Of a DNA stretch of 64,000 bases, positions 48,968 through 63,500 are shown in pieces (the stretch's first letter is position 1; every line of letters starts with the position of its first letter). The stretch is from Hetaerina americana. Its lineage: Eukaryota > Arthropoda > Insecta > Odonata > Calopterygidae. Below the pieces are notes generated by a model. That model did not search any database. It was given only the letters and a program-made list of their open reading frames with translations, and was not told the origin of the DNA. The stretch lies in contig JAKTNV010000640.1 in assembly GCA_022747635.1 (NCBI GenBank), positions 1-64,000 on the forward strand. The letters are read 5' to 3'. Made by a program: the position numbers and the translations under genes.

Positions 48968-50742
48968 TTGTTGTTTTTCGCAATATTTTTAGAAATTTGG
49001 GCTCTTTTAGTAACATTAACACTAGCGCTGAAGCATCTTTTATGCTTATTTCTTGTCTTTCAGGATTTATTCTGGGTTTTATTTTGTTTATTTGATGAAA
49101 ATGAACAACAATACACACCATGGAAACATTTTTGTTTGATATGTGTCGAGTGAGATTTTCACCTAGAACCCATAAGGGGGGGTATTGGCACTTTTCATGG
49201 AAAAATGTGAAATATTAAAATTTCTAAAAATGAAATAAATGCCTTCTATACACCTCAAACATTTACTCTAAAACAGAAGATTGTTGTTTTTCGCAATATT
49301 TTTAGAAATTTGGGCTCTTTAATAACATTAACACTAGCGCTGAAGCATCTTTTATGCTCATTTCTTGTCTTTCAGCTTTTATTCTGGGTTTTATTTTGTT
49401 TATTTGATGAAAATGAACAACAATACAAACCATGGAAACATTTTTGTTTGATATGTGTTGAGTGAGATTTTCACCTAGAACCCAAAGGGGGGGTTTTGGC
49501 ACTTTTCATGGAAAAATGTGAAAAATTAAATTTTCTAAAAATGAAATAAATGCATCCTTTACACCTCAAACATTCACTCTAAAACAGAAGATTTTTGTTT
49601 TTCGCAATATTTTTAGAAATTTGGGCTCTTTTAGAAACATTAACACTAGCGCTGAAGCATCTTTTATGCTCATTTCTTGTCCTTCAGGATTTATTCTGGG
49701 TTTTATTTTGTTTATTTGAAGAAAATGAACAACAATACACATCATGGAAACATTTTTGTTTGATTTGTGTCGAGTGAGATTTTCACCTAGAACCCAAAGG
49801 GGGGGGTATTGGCACTTTTCATGGAAAAATGTTAAAAATTAAATTTTCTAAAAATGAAATAAATGCCTTCTATACACCTCAAACATTCACTCTAAAACAG
49901 AAGATTGTTGTTTTTCGCAATATTTTTAGAAATTTGGGCTCTTTTAGTAACTTTAACACTAGCGCTGAAGCATCTTTTATGCTCATTTCTTGTCTTTCAG
50001 GATTTATTCTGGGTTTTATTTTGTTTATTTGAAGAAAATGAACTGCAATACACACCATGGAAACATTTTTGTTTGATTTGTTTCGAGTGAGATTTTCACC
50101 TAGAACCCAAAGGGGGGGGTTGTTGTTTTTCGCAATATTTTTTGAAATTTGGGCTCTTTTAGTAACTTTAACACTAGCGCTGAAGCATCTTTTATGCTCA
50201 TTTCTTGCCTTTCAGGATTTATTCTGGGTTTTATTTTGTTTAATTCATGAAAATGAACAACAATACACACCATGGAAACATTTTTCTTTGATTTGTGTCG
50301 AGTTAGATTTTCTATTGGAACACAAAGGGGGGGGTATTGGCACTTTTCATGGAAAAATGTGAAATATTAAAATTTCTAAAAATGAAATAAATGCCTTCTA
50401 TACACCTCAAACATTCACTCTAAAACAGAAGATTGTTGTTTTTCGCAATATTTTTAGAAATTTGGGCTCTTTTAGTAACTTTAACACTAGCGCTGAAGCA
50501 TCTTTTATGCTCATTTCTTGTCTTTCAGGATTTATTCTGGGTTTTATTTTGTTTATTTGAAGAAAATGAACTGCAATACACACCATGGAAACATTTTTGT
50601 TTGATTTGTGTCGAGTGAGATTTTCACCTAGAACCCAAAGGTATTGGCACTTTTCATGGAAAAATGTGAAAAATTAAAATTTCTAAAAATGAAATAAATT
50701 CTTTCTATACACCTGAAACATTCACTCTAAAACAGAAGATTG
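48968..50742 (+). repeat. C-like mosaic segment
   Basis: Monomers start at 48968, 49281, 49592, 49905, 50120 and 50433. The first two match the C monomers at 24297 and 24610 (ACCCATAAGG; CAGCTTTTATTC with GATATGTGTTGAG). The third has CCTTCAGG, and the next ones carry a private GAACTGCAATAC. One member (50120) has B1-like features on its right side, GAGTTAGATTTTC followed by TATTGGAACAC. The segment includes the single strongly truncated monomer of the window and a two-G tract at about 50639. Confidence 0.7.
49905..50119 (+). repeat. Truncated monomer (215 bp, ~98 bp deleted)
   Basis: Distance between landmarks is 215 bp here instead of about 313. The monomer is normal up to the G-tract at 50112-50119, which then joins directly to TTGTTGTTTTTCGC of the next monomer. 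The usual TATTGGCAC through CAGAAGA portion is gone. This removes one arm of the inverted repeat. It is the only large within-monomer deletion noticed in the window. Confidence 0.9.
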
Positions 50743-53238
50743 TTGTTTTTCGCAATATTTTTAGAAATTTGGGCTCTTTTAGTAACATTAACACTAGCGC
50801 TGAAGCATCTTTTATGCTCATTTCTTGTCATTCAGGATTAATTCTGGGTTTTATTTTGTTTATTTGATGAAAATAAACAACAATACACACCATGGAAACA
50901 TTTTTGTTTGATTTGTGTCGAGTGAGATTTTCACCTAGAACCCAAAGGGGGGTATTAACACTTTTCATGGAAAAATGTAAAAAATTAAATTTTCTAAAAA
51001 TGAAATAAATGCCTTCTAAACACCTCAAACATTCACTCTAAAAGGGAAGATTGTTGTTTTTCGAAATATTTTTAGAAATTTGTGCTCTTTTAGTAACATT
51101 AACACTAGCGCTGAAGCATCTTTTATGCTCATTTCTTGTCTTTCAGGATTTATTCTGGGTTTTATTTTGTCTATTTGATGAAAATGAACAACAATACACA
51201 CCATGGAAACATTTTTCTTTGATTTGTGTCGAGTGAGATTTTCACCTAGAACACAAAGGGAGGGGTATTGGCACTTTTCATTGAAAAATGTGAAAAATTT
51301 AAATTTTCTAAAAATGAAATAAATGCCTTCTATACACCTCAAACATTCACTCTAAAACAGAAGATTGTTGTTTTTCGCAATATTTTTAGAAATTTGGGCT
51401 CTTTTAGTAACATTAACACTAGCGCTGAAGCATCTTTAATGCTCATTTCTTGTCTTTCAGGATTTATTCTGGGTTTTATTTTGTTTATTTCATGAAAATG
51501 AACTACAATACACACCATGGAAACATTTTTGTTTGATTTGTGTCGAGTGAGATTTTCACCTAGAACCCTAGGGGGGGTATTGGCACTTTTCATGGAAAAA
51601 TGTAAAAAATTAAAATTTCAAAAAATGAAATAAATGCCTTCTATACACCTCAAACATTCACTCTAAAACAGAAGATTGTTGTTTTTCGCAATATTTTTAG
51701 AAATTTGGGCTCTTTTAGTAACATTAACACTAGCGCTGAAGCATCTTTTATGCTCATTTCTTGTCTTTCAGGATTTATTCTGGGTTTTATTTTGTTTATT
51801 TGATGAAAATGAACAACAATACACACCATGGAAACATTTTTTTTTGATTTGTGTCGAGTGAGATTTTCACCTAGAACCCAAAGGGGGGGGTATTGGAATC
51901 TTTTCATGGAAAAATGTGAAAAATTAAAATTTCTAAAAATGAAATTAATTCTTTCTATACACCTAAAAAATTCACTCTAAAACAGAAGATTGTTGTTTTT
52001 CGCAATATTTTTAGAAATTTGGGCTCTTTTAGTAACATTAACACTAGCGCTGAAGCATCTTTTATGCTCATTTCTTGTCTTTCAGGATTTATTCTGGGTT
52101 TTATTTTGTTTATTTGATGAAAATGAACAACAATACACACCATGGAAACATTTTTGTTTGATTTGTGTCGAGTGAGATTTTCACCTAGTATCCAAAGGGG
52201 GGGGTATTGGCACTTTTCATGGAAAAATTTGAAAAATTAAAATTTCTAAAAATGAAATAAATGCCTTGTATACACCTCAAACATTCACTCTAAAACAGAA
52301 GATTGTTTTTTTTCGCAATATTTTTAGAAATTTGGGCTCTTTAAGTAACATTAACACTAGCGCTGAAGCATCATTTATGCAAATTTCTTCTCTCTCAGGA
52401 TTAATTCTGGGTTTTATTTTGTTTATTTGATGAAAATAAACAACAATACACACCATTAAAACATTTTTGTTTGATTTGTGTCGAGTGAGATTTTCACCTA
52501 GAACCCAAAGGGGGGTATTAACACTTTTCATGGAAAAATGTGAAAAATTAAAATTTCTAAAAATGAAATAAATGCTTGTATACACCTCAAACATTCACTC
52601 TAAAACAGAAGATTGTTTTTTTTCGCAATATTTTTAGAAATTTGGGCTCTTTTAGTAACATTAACACTAGCGCTGAAGCATCTTTAATTCTCATTTCTTG
52701 TCTTTCAGGATTTATTCTGGGTTTTATTTTGTTTATTTGATGAAAATGAACAACAATACACACCATAGGAACATTTTTGTTTGATTTGTGTCGAATGAGA
52801 TTTTCACCTAGAACCCAAAGGAGGGGGTATTGGCACTTTTAATGGAAAAATATGAAAAATTAAAATTTCTAAAAATGAAATAAATGCCTTCTATACACCT
52901 CAAACATTCACTCTAAAACAGAAGATTGTTGTTTTTCGCAATATTTTTAGAAATTTGGGCTCTTTTAGTAACATTAACACTAGCGCTGAAGCATCTTTAA
53001 TGCTCATTTCTTGTCTTTCAGGATTTATTCTGGGTGTTATTTTGTTTATTTGAAGAAAATGAACAACAATACACACCATGGAAACATTTTTGTTTGATTT
53101 GTGTCGAGTGAGATTTTCACCAAGAACGCAAAGGGGGGGGTATTGGCACTTTTCATGGAAAAATGTGAAAAATTAAAATTTCTAAAAATGAAATAAATGC
53201 CTTCTATACACCTCAAACATTCACTCTAAAACAGAAGA
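50743..53238 (+). repeat. Module B copy 4 (part of B3, B4-B10)
   Basis: From about 50825 onward the sequence matches copy 3 at an offset of 4,271 bp, entering inside a B3-type monomer (CAGGATTAATTC, TATTAACAC). The left half of that monomer (CTTTTAGTAAC) is not B3-like. B4 starts at 51051, then B5-B10 follow in order to 53238. Small differences include CACCTAAAAAATTC at about 51961 and TATGCAAATTTC at about 52377. A1 follows at 53239. Confidence 0.8.
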
Positions 53239-56200
53239 TTGTTGTTTTTCGCAATATTTTTAGAAATTTGGGCTCTTTTAGTAACATTAACACTAGCGCT
53301 GAAGCATCTTTTATGCTCATTTCTTGTCTTTCAGGATTTATTCTGGGTTTTATTTTGTTTATTTGATGAAAATGAACAACAATACACACCATGGAAACAT
53401 TTTTTTTTGATTTGTGTCGAGTGAGATTTTCACCTAGAACCCATAGGGGGGGGTATTGGCACTTTTCATGGAAAAATGTGAAATATTAAAATTTCTAAAA
53501 ATGAAATAAATGCCTTCTATACACCTCAAACATTCACTCTAAAACAGAAGATTGTTGTTTTTCGCAATATTTTTAGAAATTTGGGCTCTTTTAGTAACAT
53601 TAACACTAGCGCTGAAGCATCTTTAATGCTCATTTCTTGTCTTGAAGGATTTATTTTGGGTTTTATTTTGTTTATTTTAAGAAAATGAACAACAATACAC
53701 ACCATGAAAACATTTTTGTTTGATTTGTGTCGAGTGAGATTTTCACCTAGAACCCAAAGGGGGGGTATTGGAACTTTTCATGGAAAAATGTGAAAAATTA
53801 AATTTTCTAAAAATGAAATAAATGCCTTCTATACACCTCAAACATTCACTCTAAAACAGAAGATTGTTGTTTTTCGCAATATTTTTAGAAATTTGGGCTC
53901 TTTTAGAAACATTACCACTAGCGCTGAAGCATCTTTTATGCTCATTTCTTGTCTTTCAGGATTTATTCTGGGTTTTATTTTGTTTATTTGTAAAAATGAA
54001 CAACAATGCACACCATAGAAACATTTTTGTTTGATTTGTGTCGAGTGAGATTTTCACCTAGAACACAAAGGGGGGGGTATTGGCACTTTTCATGGAAAAA
54101 TGTGAAAAATTAAATTTTCTAAAAATGAAATAAATGCCTTCTATACACCTCAAAAATTTACTCTAAAACAGAAGATTGTTATTTTTCGCAATATTTTTAG
54201 AAATTTGGATTCTTTTAGTAACATTAACACTAGCGCTGAAGCATCTTTTATGCTCATTTCTTGTCTTTCAAGATTTATTCTGGGTTTTATTTTGTTTATT
54301 TGAAGAAAATGAACAACAATACACACCATGGAAACATTTTTGTTTGATTTGTGTCGAGTGCGATTTTCACCTAGAACCCAAAGGGGGGGGTATTGGCACT
54401 TTTCATGGAAAAATGTGAAAAATTAAATTTTCTAAAAATGAAATAAATGCCTTCTATACACCTCAAACATTCACTCTAAAACAGAAGATTGTTGTTTTTC
54501 ACAATATTTTTAGAAATTTGGGCTCTTTTAGTAACATTAACACTAGCGCTGAAGCATCTTTTATGCTCATTTCTTGTCTTTCAGGATACATTCTGGGTTT
54601 TATTTTGTTTATTTGATGATAATGAACAACAATACACACCAAGGAAACATTTTTGTTTGATTTCTGTCGAGTGAGATTTTCACCTAGATTCCAAAGGGGG
54701 GGGGGTATTGGCACTTTTCATGGAAAAATGTGAAAAATTAAATTTTCTAAAAATGAAATAAATGCCTTATAAACACCTCAAACATTCACTTTAAAACAGA
54801 AGATTTTTGTTTTTCGCAATATTTTTAGAAATTTGGGCTCTTTTAGTAACATTAACACTTGCGCTGAAACATCTTTTATGCTCATTTCTTGTCTTTCAGG
54901 ATTAGTTCTGGGTTTTATTTTGTTTATTTGATGAAAATGAACAACAATACACACCATGGAAACATTTTTGTTTGATTTGTGTTAAGTGAGATTTTCACCT
55001 AGAACCGAAAGGGGAGGGGGTATTGGCACTTTTCATGGAAAAATGTAAAAAAATTAAATTTTCTAAAAATGAAATAAATGCCTTCTAAACACCTCAAACA
55101 TTCACTCTAAAACAGAAGATTGTTGTTTTTCGCAATATTTTTAGAAATTTGGGCTCTTTTAGTAACATTAACACTAGCGCTGAAGCATCTTTAATTCTCA
55201 TTTCTTGTCTTTCAGGATTTATTCTGGGTTTTATTTTGTTTATTTGATGAAAATGAACAACAATACACACCATAGGAACATTTTTGTTTGATTTGTGTCG
55301 AATGAGATTTTCACCTAGAACCCAAAGGAGGGGGTATTGGCACTTTTAATGGAAAAATATGAAAAATTAAAATTTCTAAAAATGAAATAAATGCCTTCTA
55401 TACACCTCAAACATTCACTCTAAAACAGAAGATTGTTGTTTTTCGCAATATTTTTAGAAATTTGGGCTCTTTTAGTAACATTAACACTAGCGCTGAAGCA
55501 TCTTTAATGCTCATTTCTTGTCTTTCAGGATTTATTCTGGGTGTTATTTTGTTTATTTGAAGAAAATGAACAACAATACACACCATGGAAACATTTTTGT
55601 TTGATTTGTGTCGAGTGAGATTTTCACCAAGAACGCAAAGGGGGGGGTATTGGCACTTTTCATGGAAAAATGTGAAAAATTAATATTTCTAAAAATGAAA
55701 TAAATGCCTTCTATACACCTCAAACATTCACTCTAAAACAGAAGATTGTTGTTTTTCGCAATATTTTTAGAAATTTGGGCTCTTTTAGTAACATTAACAC
55801 TAGCGCTGAAGCATCTTTTATGCTCATTTCTTGTCTTTCAGGATTTATTCTGGGTTTTATTTTGTTTATTTGATGAAAATGAACAACAATACACACCATG
55901 GAAACATTTTTTTTTGATTTGTGTCGAGTGAGATTTTCACCTAGAACCCATAGGGGGGGGTATTGGCACTTTTCATGGAAAAATGTGAAATATTAAAATT
56001 TCTAAAAATGAAATAAATGCCTTCTATAAACCTCAAACATTCACTCTAAAACAGAAGATTGTTGTTTTTCGCAATATTTTTAGAAATTTGGGCTCTTTTA
56101 GTAACATTAACACTAGCGCTGAAGCATCTTTAATGCTCATTTCTTGTCTTGAAGGATTTATTTTGGGTTTTATTTTGTTTATTTTAAGAAAATGAACAAC

Positions 56201-57626
56201 AATACACACCATGAAAACATTTTTGTTTGATTTGTGTCGAGTGAGATTTTCACCTAGAACCCAAAGGGGGGGTATTGGAACTTTTCATGGAAAAATGTGA
56301 AAAATTAAATTTTCTAAAAATGAAATAAATGCCTTCTATACACCTCAAACATTCACTCTAAAACAGAAGATTGTTGTTTTTCGCAATATTTTTAGAAATT
56401 TGGGCTCTTTTAGAAACATTACCACTAGCGCTGAAGCATCTTTTATGCTCATTTCTTGTCTTTCAGGATTTATTCTGGGTTTTATTTTGTTTATTTGTAA
56501 AAATGAACAACAATGCACACCATAGAAACATTTTTGTTTGATTTGTGTCGAGTGAGATTTTCACCTAGAACACAAAGGGGGGGGTATTGGCACTTTTCAT
56601 GGAAAAATGTGAAAAATTAAATTTTCTAAAAATGAAATAAATGCCTTCTATACACCTCAAAAATTTACTCTAAAACAGAAGATTGTTATTTTTCGCAATA
56701 TTTTTAGAAATTTGGATTCTTTTAGTAACATTAACACTAGCGCTGAAGCATCTTTTATGCTCATTTCTTGTCTTTCAAGATTTATTCTGGGTTTTATTTT
56801 GTTTATTTGAAGAAAATGAACAACAATACACACCATGGAAACATTTTTGTTTGATTTGTGTCGAGTGCGATTTTCACCTAGAACCCAAAGGGGGGGGTAT
56901 TGGCACTTTTCATGGAAAAATGTGAAAAATTAAATTTTCTAAAAATGAAATAAATGCCTTCTATACACCTCAAACATTCACTCTAAAACAGAAGATTGTT
57001 GTTTTTCACAATATTTTTAGAAATTTGGGCTCTTTTAGTAACATTAACACTAGCGCTGAAGCATCTTTTATGCTCATTTCTTGTCTTTCAGGATACATTC
57101 TGGGTTTTATTTTGTTTATTTGATGATAATGAACAACAATACACACCAAGGAAACATTTTTGTTTGATTTCTGTCGAGTGAGATTTTCACCTAGATTCCA
57201 AAGGGGGGGGGGTATTGGCACTTTTCATGGAAAAATGTGAAAAATTAAATTTTCTAAAAATGAAATAAATGCCTTATAAACACCTCAAACATTCACTTTA
57301 AAACAGAAGATTTTTGTTTTTCGCAATATTTTTAGAAATTTGGGCTCTTTTAGTAACATTAACACTTGCGCTGAAACATCTTTTATGCTCATTTCTTGTC
57401 TTTCAGGATTAGTTCTGGGTTTTATTTTGTTTATTTGATGAAAATGAACAACAATACACACCATGGAAACATTTTTGTTTGATTTGTGTTAAGTGAGATT
57501 TTCACCTAGAACCGAAAGGGGAGGGGGTATTGGCACTTTTCATGGAAAAATGTAAAAAAATTAAATTTTCTAAAAATGAAATAAATGCCTTCTAAACACC
57601 TCAAACATTCACTCTAAAACAGAAGA
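52613..57626 (+). repeat. Tandem duplication of an 8-monomer block (2,507 bp each)
   Basis: About 52613-55119 recurs at about 55120-57626 with a constant 2,507-bp offset. Each copy runs B9, B10, A1, A2, A3, A4, an A5/other hybrid, and a divergent monomer. Shared private variants are TTTATTTTGGG in A2, CAAAAATTTACTC before A4, CAGGATACATTC with CACCAAGGAAAC and TCTGTCGAG in the hybrid, and CTTGCGCTGAAACATC with CAGGATTAGTTC and GTGTTAAGTG in the last. The copies differ only at isolated bases, such as TTAATATTTC at about 55681 and CTATAAACC at about 56025. Confidence 0.85.
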
Positions 57627-59973
57627 TTGTTGTTTTTCGCAATATTTTTAGAAATTTGGGCTATTTTAGTAACATTAACACTAGCGCTGAAGCATCTTTT
57701 ATGCTCATTTCTTGTCTTTCAGGATTTATTCTGGGTTTTATTTTGTTTATTTGATGAAAATGAACAACAATACACACCATGGAAACATTTTTGTTTGGAT
57801 TGTGTCGAGTGAGATTTTCACCTAGAACCCAAAGGGGGGGGTATTGGCACTTTTCATGGAAAAATGTGAAATATTAAAATTTCTAAAAATGAAATAAATT
57901 CCTTCTATTAACCTCAAACATTCACTCTAAAACAGAAGATTGTTGTTTTTCGCAATATTTTTAGAAATTTGGGCTCTTTTATTAACATTAACACTAGCGC
58001 TGAAGCATCTTTTATGCTCATTTCTTGTCTTTCAGGATTTATTCTGGGTTTTATTTTGTTAATTTGATGAAAATGAACAACAATACACACCAAGGAAACA
58101 TTTTTGTTTGATTTGTGTCGAGTGAGATTTTCACCTTGTACCCAAAGGGGAGGGTATTGGCACTTTTCATGGAAAAATGTGAAAAATTAAAATTTCTAAA
58201 AATGAAATAAATGCCTTGTATACACTTCAAACATTCACTCTAAAAGAGAAGATTGTTGTTTTTCGCAATATTTTTAGAAATTTCGGCTCTTTTAGTAACA
58301 TTAACACTAGCGCTGAAGCATCTTTTATGCTCATTTCTTGTCTTTCAGGATTTATTCTGGGTTTTATTTTGTTTATTTGAAGAAAATGAACTACAATACA
58401 CACCATGGAAACATTTTTGTTTGATTTGTGTCGAGTGAGATTTTCACCTAGAACCCAAAGGGGGGGTATTGGCACTTTTCATGGAAAAATGGGAAAAATT
58501 AAATTTTCTAAAAAAGAAATAAATGCCTTCTATACACCTAAAACAATCACTCTAAAACAGAAGATTGTTGTTTTTCGCAATATTTTTAGAAATTTGGGCT
58601 CTTTTAGTAACATTAACACTAGCGCTGAAGCATCTTTTATGCTCATTTCTTGTCTTTCAGGATTTATTCTGGGTTTTATTTTGTTTATTTGATGAAAATG
58701 AACAACAATACACACCATGGAAACATTTTTGTTTGGATTGTGTCGAGTGAGATTTTCACCTAGAACCCAAAGGGGGGGGTATTGGCACTTTTCATGGAAA
58801 AATGTGAAATATTAAAATTTCTAAAAATGAAATAAATTCCTTCTATACACCTCAAACATTCACTCTAAAACAGAAGATTGTTGTTTTTCGCAATATTTTT
58901 AGAAATTTTGGCTCTTTTAGTAACAATACCACTAGCGCTGAAGCATCTTTTATGCTCATTTCTTGTCTTTCAGGATTTATTCTGGGTTTTATTTTGTTTA
59001 TTTGAAGAAAATGAACTACAATACACACCATGGAAACATTTTTGTTTGATTTTTGTCGAGTGAGATTTTCACCTAGAACCCAAAGGGGGGTATTAATACT
59101 TTTCATGGAAAAATGTAACAAATTAAATTTTCTAAAAATGAAATAAATGCCTTCTAAACACCTCAAACATTCACTCTAAAACAGAAGATTGTTGTTTTTC
59201 GCAATATTTTTAGAAATTTGGGTTCTTTTAGTAACATTAACACTTTCGCGAAGCAACTTTTATGCTCATTTCTTGTCTTTCAGGATACATTCTGGGTTTT
59301 ATTTTGTTTATTTGATGATAATGAACAACAATACACACCAAGGAAACATTTTTGTTTGATTTATGTCGAGTGAGATTTTCACCTAGATTCCAAAGGGGGG
59401 GGGCACTTTTCATGGAAAAATGTGAAAAATTAAATTTTCTAAAAATGAAATAAATGCCTTCTAATCACCTCAAACATTCACTCTAAAACAGAAGATTGTT
59501 GTTTTTCGCAAAATTTTAGAAATTTGGGCTCTTTTAGTAACATTAACACTAGCGCTGAAGCATCTTTTATGCTCATTTCTTGTCTTTCAGGATTTATTCT
59601 GGGTTTTATTTTGTTTATTTGAAGAAAATGAACTACAATACACACCATGGAAACATTTTTGTTTGATTTGTGTCGAGTGAGATTTTCACCTAGAACCCAA
59701 AGGGGGGGGATTGGCACTTTTCATGGAAAAATGTGAAAAATTAAATTTTCTAAAAAAGAAATAAACGCCTTCTATACACATCAAACATTCACACTAAAAC
59801 AGAAGATTGTTGTTTTTCGCAATATTTTTAGAAATTTGGGCTATTTTAGTAACATTAACACTAGCGCTGAAGCATCTTTTATGCTCATTTCTTGTCTTTC
59901 AGTATTTATTCTGGGTTTTATTTTGTTTATTTGATGAAAATGAACAACAATACACACCATGGAAACATTTTTG

Positions 59974-61847
59974 TTTGGATTGTGTCGAGTGAGATTTTCA
60001 CCTAGAACCCAAAGGGGGGGGTATTGGCACTTTTCATGGAAAAATGTAAAAAATTAATTTTTCTAAAAATGAAATAAATTCCTTCTAAACACCTCAAACA
60101 TTCACTCTAAAACAGAAGATTATTGTTTTTCGCAATATTTTTAGAAATTTGGGCTCTTTTAGTAACATTAACACTTGCGCTGAAGCAACTTTAATACTCA
60201 TTTATTGTTTTTCAGGATACATTCTGGGTTTTATTTTGTTTATTTGATGAAAATGAACAACAATACACACCTTGGATACATTTTTGTTTGATTTGTGTCA
60301 AGTGAGATTTTCACCTAGAACCCAAAGGGGGGTATTGGCACTTTTCATGGAAAAATGTGAAAAATTACATTTTCTAAAAATGAAATAAATGCCTTCTAAA
60401 CACCTCAAACATTCACTTTAAAACAGAAGATTGTTTTCTTTCGCAATATTTTTAGAAATTTGGGCTCTTTTAGTAACATTTACACTTTCGCTGAAGTATC
60501 TTTTATGCTCATTTCTTGTCTTTCAGGATTAATTCTTGGTTTTATTTTGTTGATTTGATGAAAATGAACAACAATAAACACCATGGAAACATTTTTGTTT
60601 GATTTGTGACGAGTAAGATTTTCACCTAGAACCCAAAGGGGGGGGTATTGGCACTTTTCATGGAAAAATGTAAAAAATTAAATTTTCTGAAAATGAAATA
60701 AATGCCTTCTAAACACCTCAAACATTTACTCTAAAACAGAAGATTGTTGTTTTTCGCAATATTTTTAGAAATTTGGGACCTTTTATTATTATTAACACTA
60801 GCGCTGAAGCATCTTTTATGCTCATTTCTTGTCTGTCAGGATATATTCTGGGTTTTATTTTGTTTATTTGAAGAAAATGAACTACAATACACACCATGGA
60901 AACATTTTTGTTTGGATTGTGTCGAGTGAGATTTTCACCTAGAACCCAAAGGGGGGGGTATTGGCACTTTTCATGGAGAAATGTAAAAAATTAATTTTTC
61001 TAAAAATGAAATAAATTCCTTATAAACACCTCAAACATTCACTCTAAAACAGAAGATTATTGTTTTTCGCAATATTTTTAGAAATTTGGGCTCTTTTAGT
61101 AACATTAACACTTGCGCTGAAGCAACTTTAATACTCATTTATTGTTTTTCAGGATACATTCTGGGTTTTATTTTGTTTATTTGATGAAAATGAACAACAA
61201 TACACACCTTGGATACATTTTTGTTTGATTTGTGTCAAGTGAGATTTTCACCTAGAACCCAAAGGGGGGTATTGGCACTTTTCATGGAAAAATGTGAAAA
61301 ATTACATTTTCTAAAAATGAAATAAATGCCTTCTAAACACCTCAAACATTCACTTTAAAACAGAAGATTGTTTTCTTTCGCAATATTTTTAGAAATTTGG
61401 GCTCTTTTAGTAACATTTACACTTGCGCTGAAGTATCTTTTATGCTCATTTCTTGTCTTTCAGGATTAATTCTTGGTTTTATTTTGTTGATTTGATGAAA
61501 ATGAACAACAATAAACACCATGGAAACATTTTTGTTTGATTTGTTACGAGTAAGATTTTCACCTAGAACCCAAAGGGGGGGGTATTGGCACTTTTCATGG
61601 AAAAATGTAAAAAATTAAATTTTCTGAAAATGAAATAAATGCCTTCTAAACACCTCAAACATTTACTCTAAAACAGAAGATTGTTGTTTTTCGCAATATT
61701 TTTAGAAATTTGGGACCTTTTAGTATTATTAACACTAGCGCTGAAGCATCTTTTATGCTCATTTCTTGTCTGTCAGGATTTATTCTGGGTTTTATTTTGT
61801 TTATTTGAAGAAAATGAACTACAATACACACCATGGAAACATTTTTG
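59974..61847 (+). repeat. Tandem trimer duplication, 937 bp each
   Basis: About 59974-60910 recurs at about 60911-61847 with a 937-bp offset. Shared private variants include GATTATTGTTTTTCGC, GAAGCAACTTTAATAC, TTTATTGTTTTTCAGG, ACACCTTGGATAC, GTTTTCTTTCGC, TTAATTCTTGG, TTGTTGATTTG, TAATAAACACC and GAGTAAG. The copies differ at a few bases, for example CACTTTCGCTG versus CACTTGCGCTG and GTGACGAG versus GTTACGAG. Confidence 0.85.
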
Positions 61848-62925
61848 TTTGATTTTTGTCGAGTGAGATTTTCACCTAGAACTCAAAGGGGGGTATTGGC
61901 ACTTTTCATGGAAAAATGTGAAAAATTAAATTTTCTAAAAAAGAAATAAACGCCTTCTATACACCTCAAACATTCACTCTAAAACAGAAGATTGTTGTTT
62001 TTCGCAATATTTTTAGAAATTTGGGCTCTTTTAGTAACATTAACACTAGCGCTGAAGAATCTTTTATGCTCATTTCTTGTCTTTCAGGATTTATTCTGGG
62101 TTTTATTTTGTTTATTTGATGAAAATGAACAACAATACACACCATGAAAACATTTTTGTTTGTTTTGTGTCGAGTGTGATTTTCACCTAGAACCCAAAGG
62201 GGGGGTATTGGCACTTTTAATGGAAAAATGTGAAATATTAAAATTTCTAAAAATGAAATAAATGCCTTCTAAACACCTCAAACATTCACTCTAAAACAGA
62301 AGATTGTTGTTTTTCGCAATATTTTTAGAAATTTGGGCTCTTTTAGTAACATTAACACTTGGCTGAAGCATCTTTTATGATATTTTATTGTCTTTCAGGA
62401 TTCATTCTGGGTTTTATTTTGTTTATTTGATGAAAATGAACAACAATACACACCTTGGATACATTTTTGTTTGATTTGTGTCGAGTGAGATTTTCACCTA
62501 GAACCCAAGGGGGGGGTATGGGCACTTTCATTGGAAAAATGTGAAAAATTAAATTTACTAAAAATGAAATAAATGCCTTCTAAACACCTCAAACATTCAC
62601 TCTAAAACAGAAGATTGTTGTTTTTCGCAATATTTTTAGAAATTTGGGCTCTTTTAGTAACATAAACATTTGCGCTGAAGTATCTTTTATGCTCATTTCT
62701 TGTCTTTCAGGATTAATTCTGGGTTTTATTTTGTTTATTTGATTAAAATGAACAACAATACACACCATGGAAACATTTTTGTTTGATTTGTGTCGAGTGA
62801 GATTTTCACCTAGAACCCAAAGGGGGGTATTGGCACTTTTCATGGAAAAATGTAAAAAATTAAATTTTCTAAAAATGAAATAAATGCCTTCTAAACACCT
62901 CAAACATTCACTCTAAAACAGAAGA

Positions 62926-63500
62926 TTGTTGTTTTTCGCAATATTTTTAGAAATTTGGGCTCTTTTAGTAACATTAACACCTAGGCTGAAGCATCTTTTA
63001 TGATCATTTATTGTCTTTCAGGATACATTCTGGGTTTTATTTTGTTTATTTGATGAAAATGAACAACAATACACACCTTGGATACATTTTTGTTTGATTT
63101 GTGTCGACTGAGATTTTCACCTAGAACCCAAAGGGGGGGGCATTGGCACTTTTCATGGAAAAATGAAAAAATTAAATTTTCTAAAAATGAAATAAATGTC
63201 CTCTAAACACCTCAAACATTCACTCTAAAACAGAAGATTGTTGTTTTTCGCATTATTTTTAGAAATTTGGGCTTTTTTTAGTAACATTAACACCTGGGCT
63301 GAAGAATCTTTTATGATCATTTATTGTCTTTCAGGATACATTCTGGGTTTTATTTTGTTTATTTGATGAAAATGAACAACAATACACACCTTGGATACAT
63401 TTTTGTTTGATTTGTGTCGACTGAGATTTTCACCTAGAACCCAAAGGGGGGGGCATTGGCACTTTTCATGGAAAAATGTGAAAAATTAAATTTTCTAAAA
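62926..63500 (+). repeat. Recent monomer duplication at right end
   Basis: The monomers starting at about 62926 and 63238 share an unusual combination: a GGCTGAAG in place of AGCGCTGAAG, TTTTATGATCATTTATTG, CAGGATACATTC, ACACCTTGGATAC, GTCGACTGAG and GGGGGGGCATTGGC. They differ slightly (CTAGGCTG versus CTGGGCTG, GAAGCATC versus GAAGAATC). This is the simplest sign of a one-monomer duplication in the divergent region. Confidence 0.7.
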
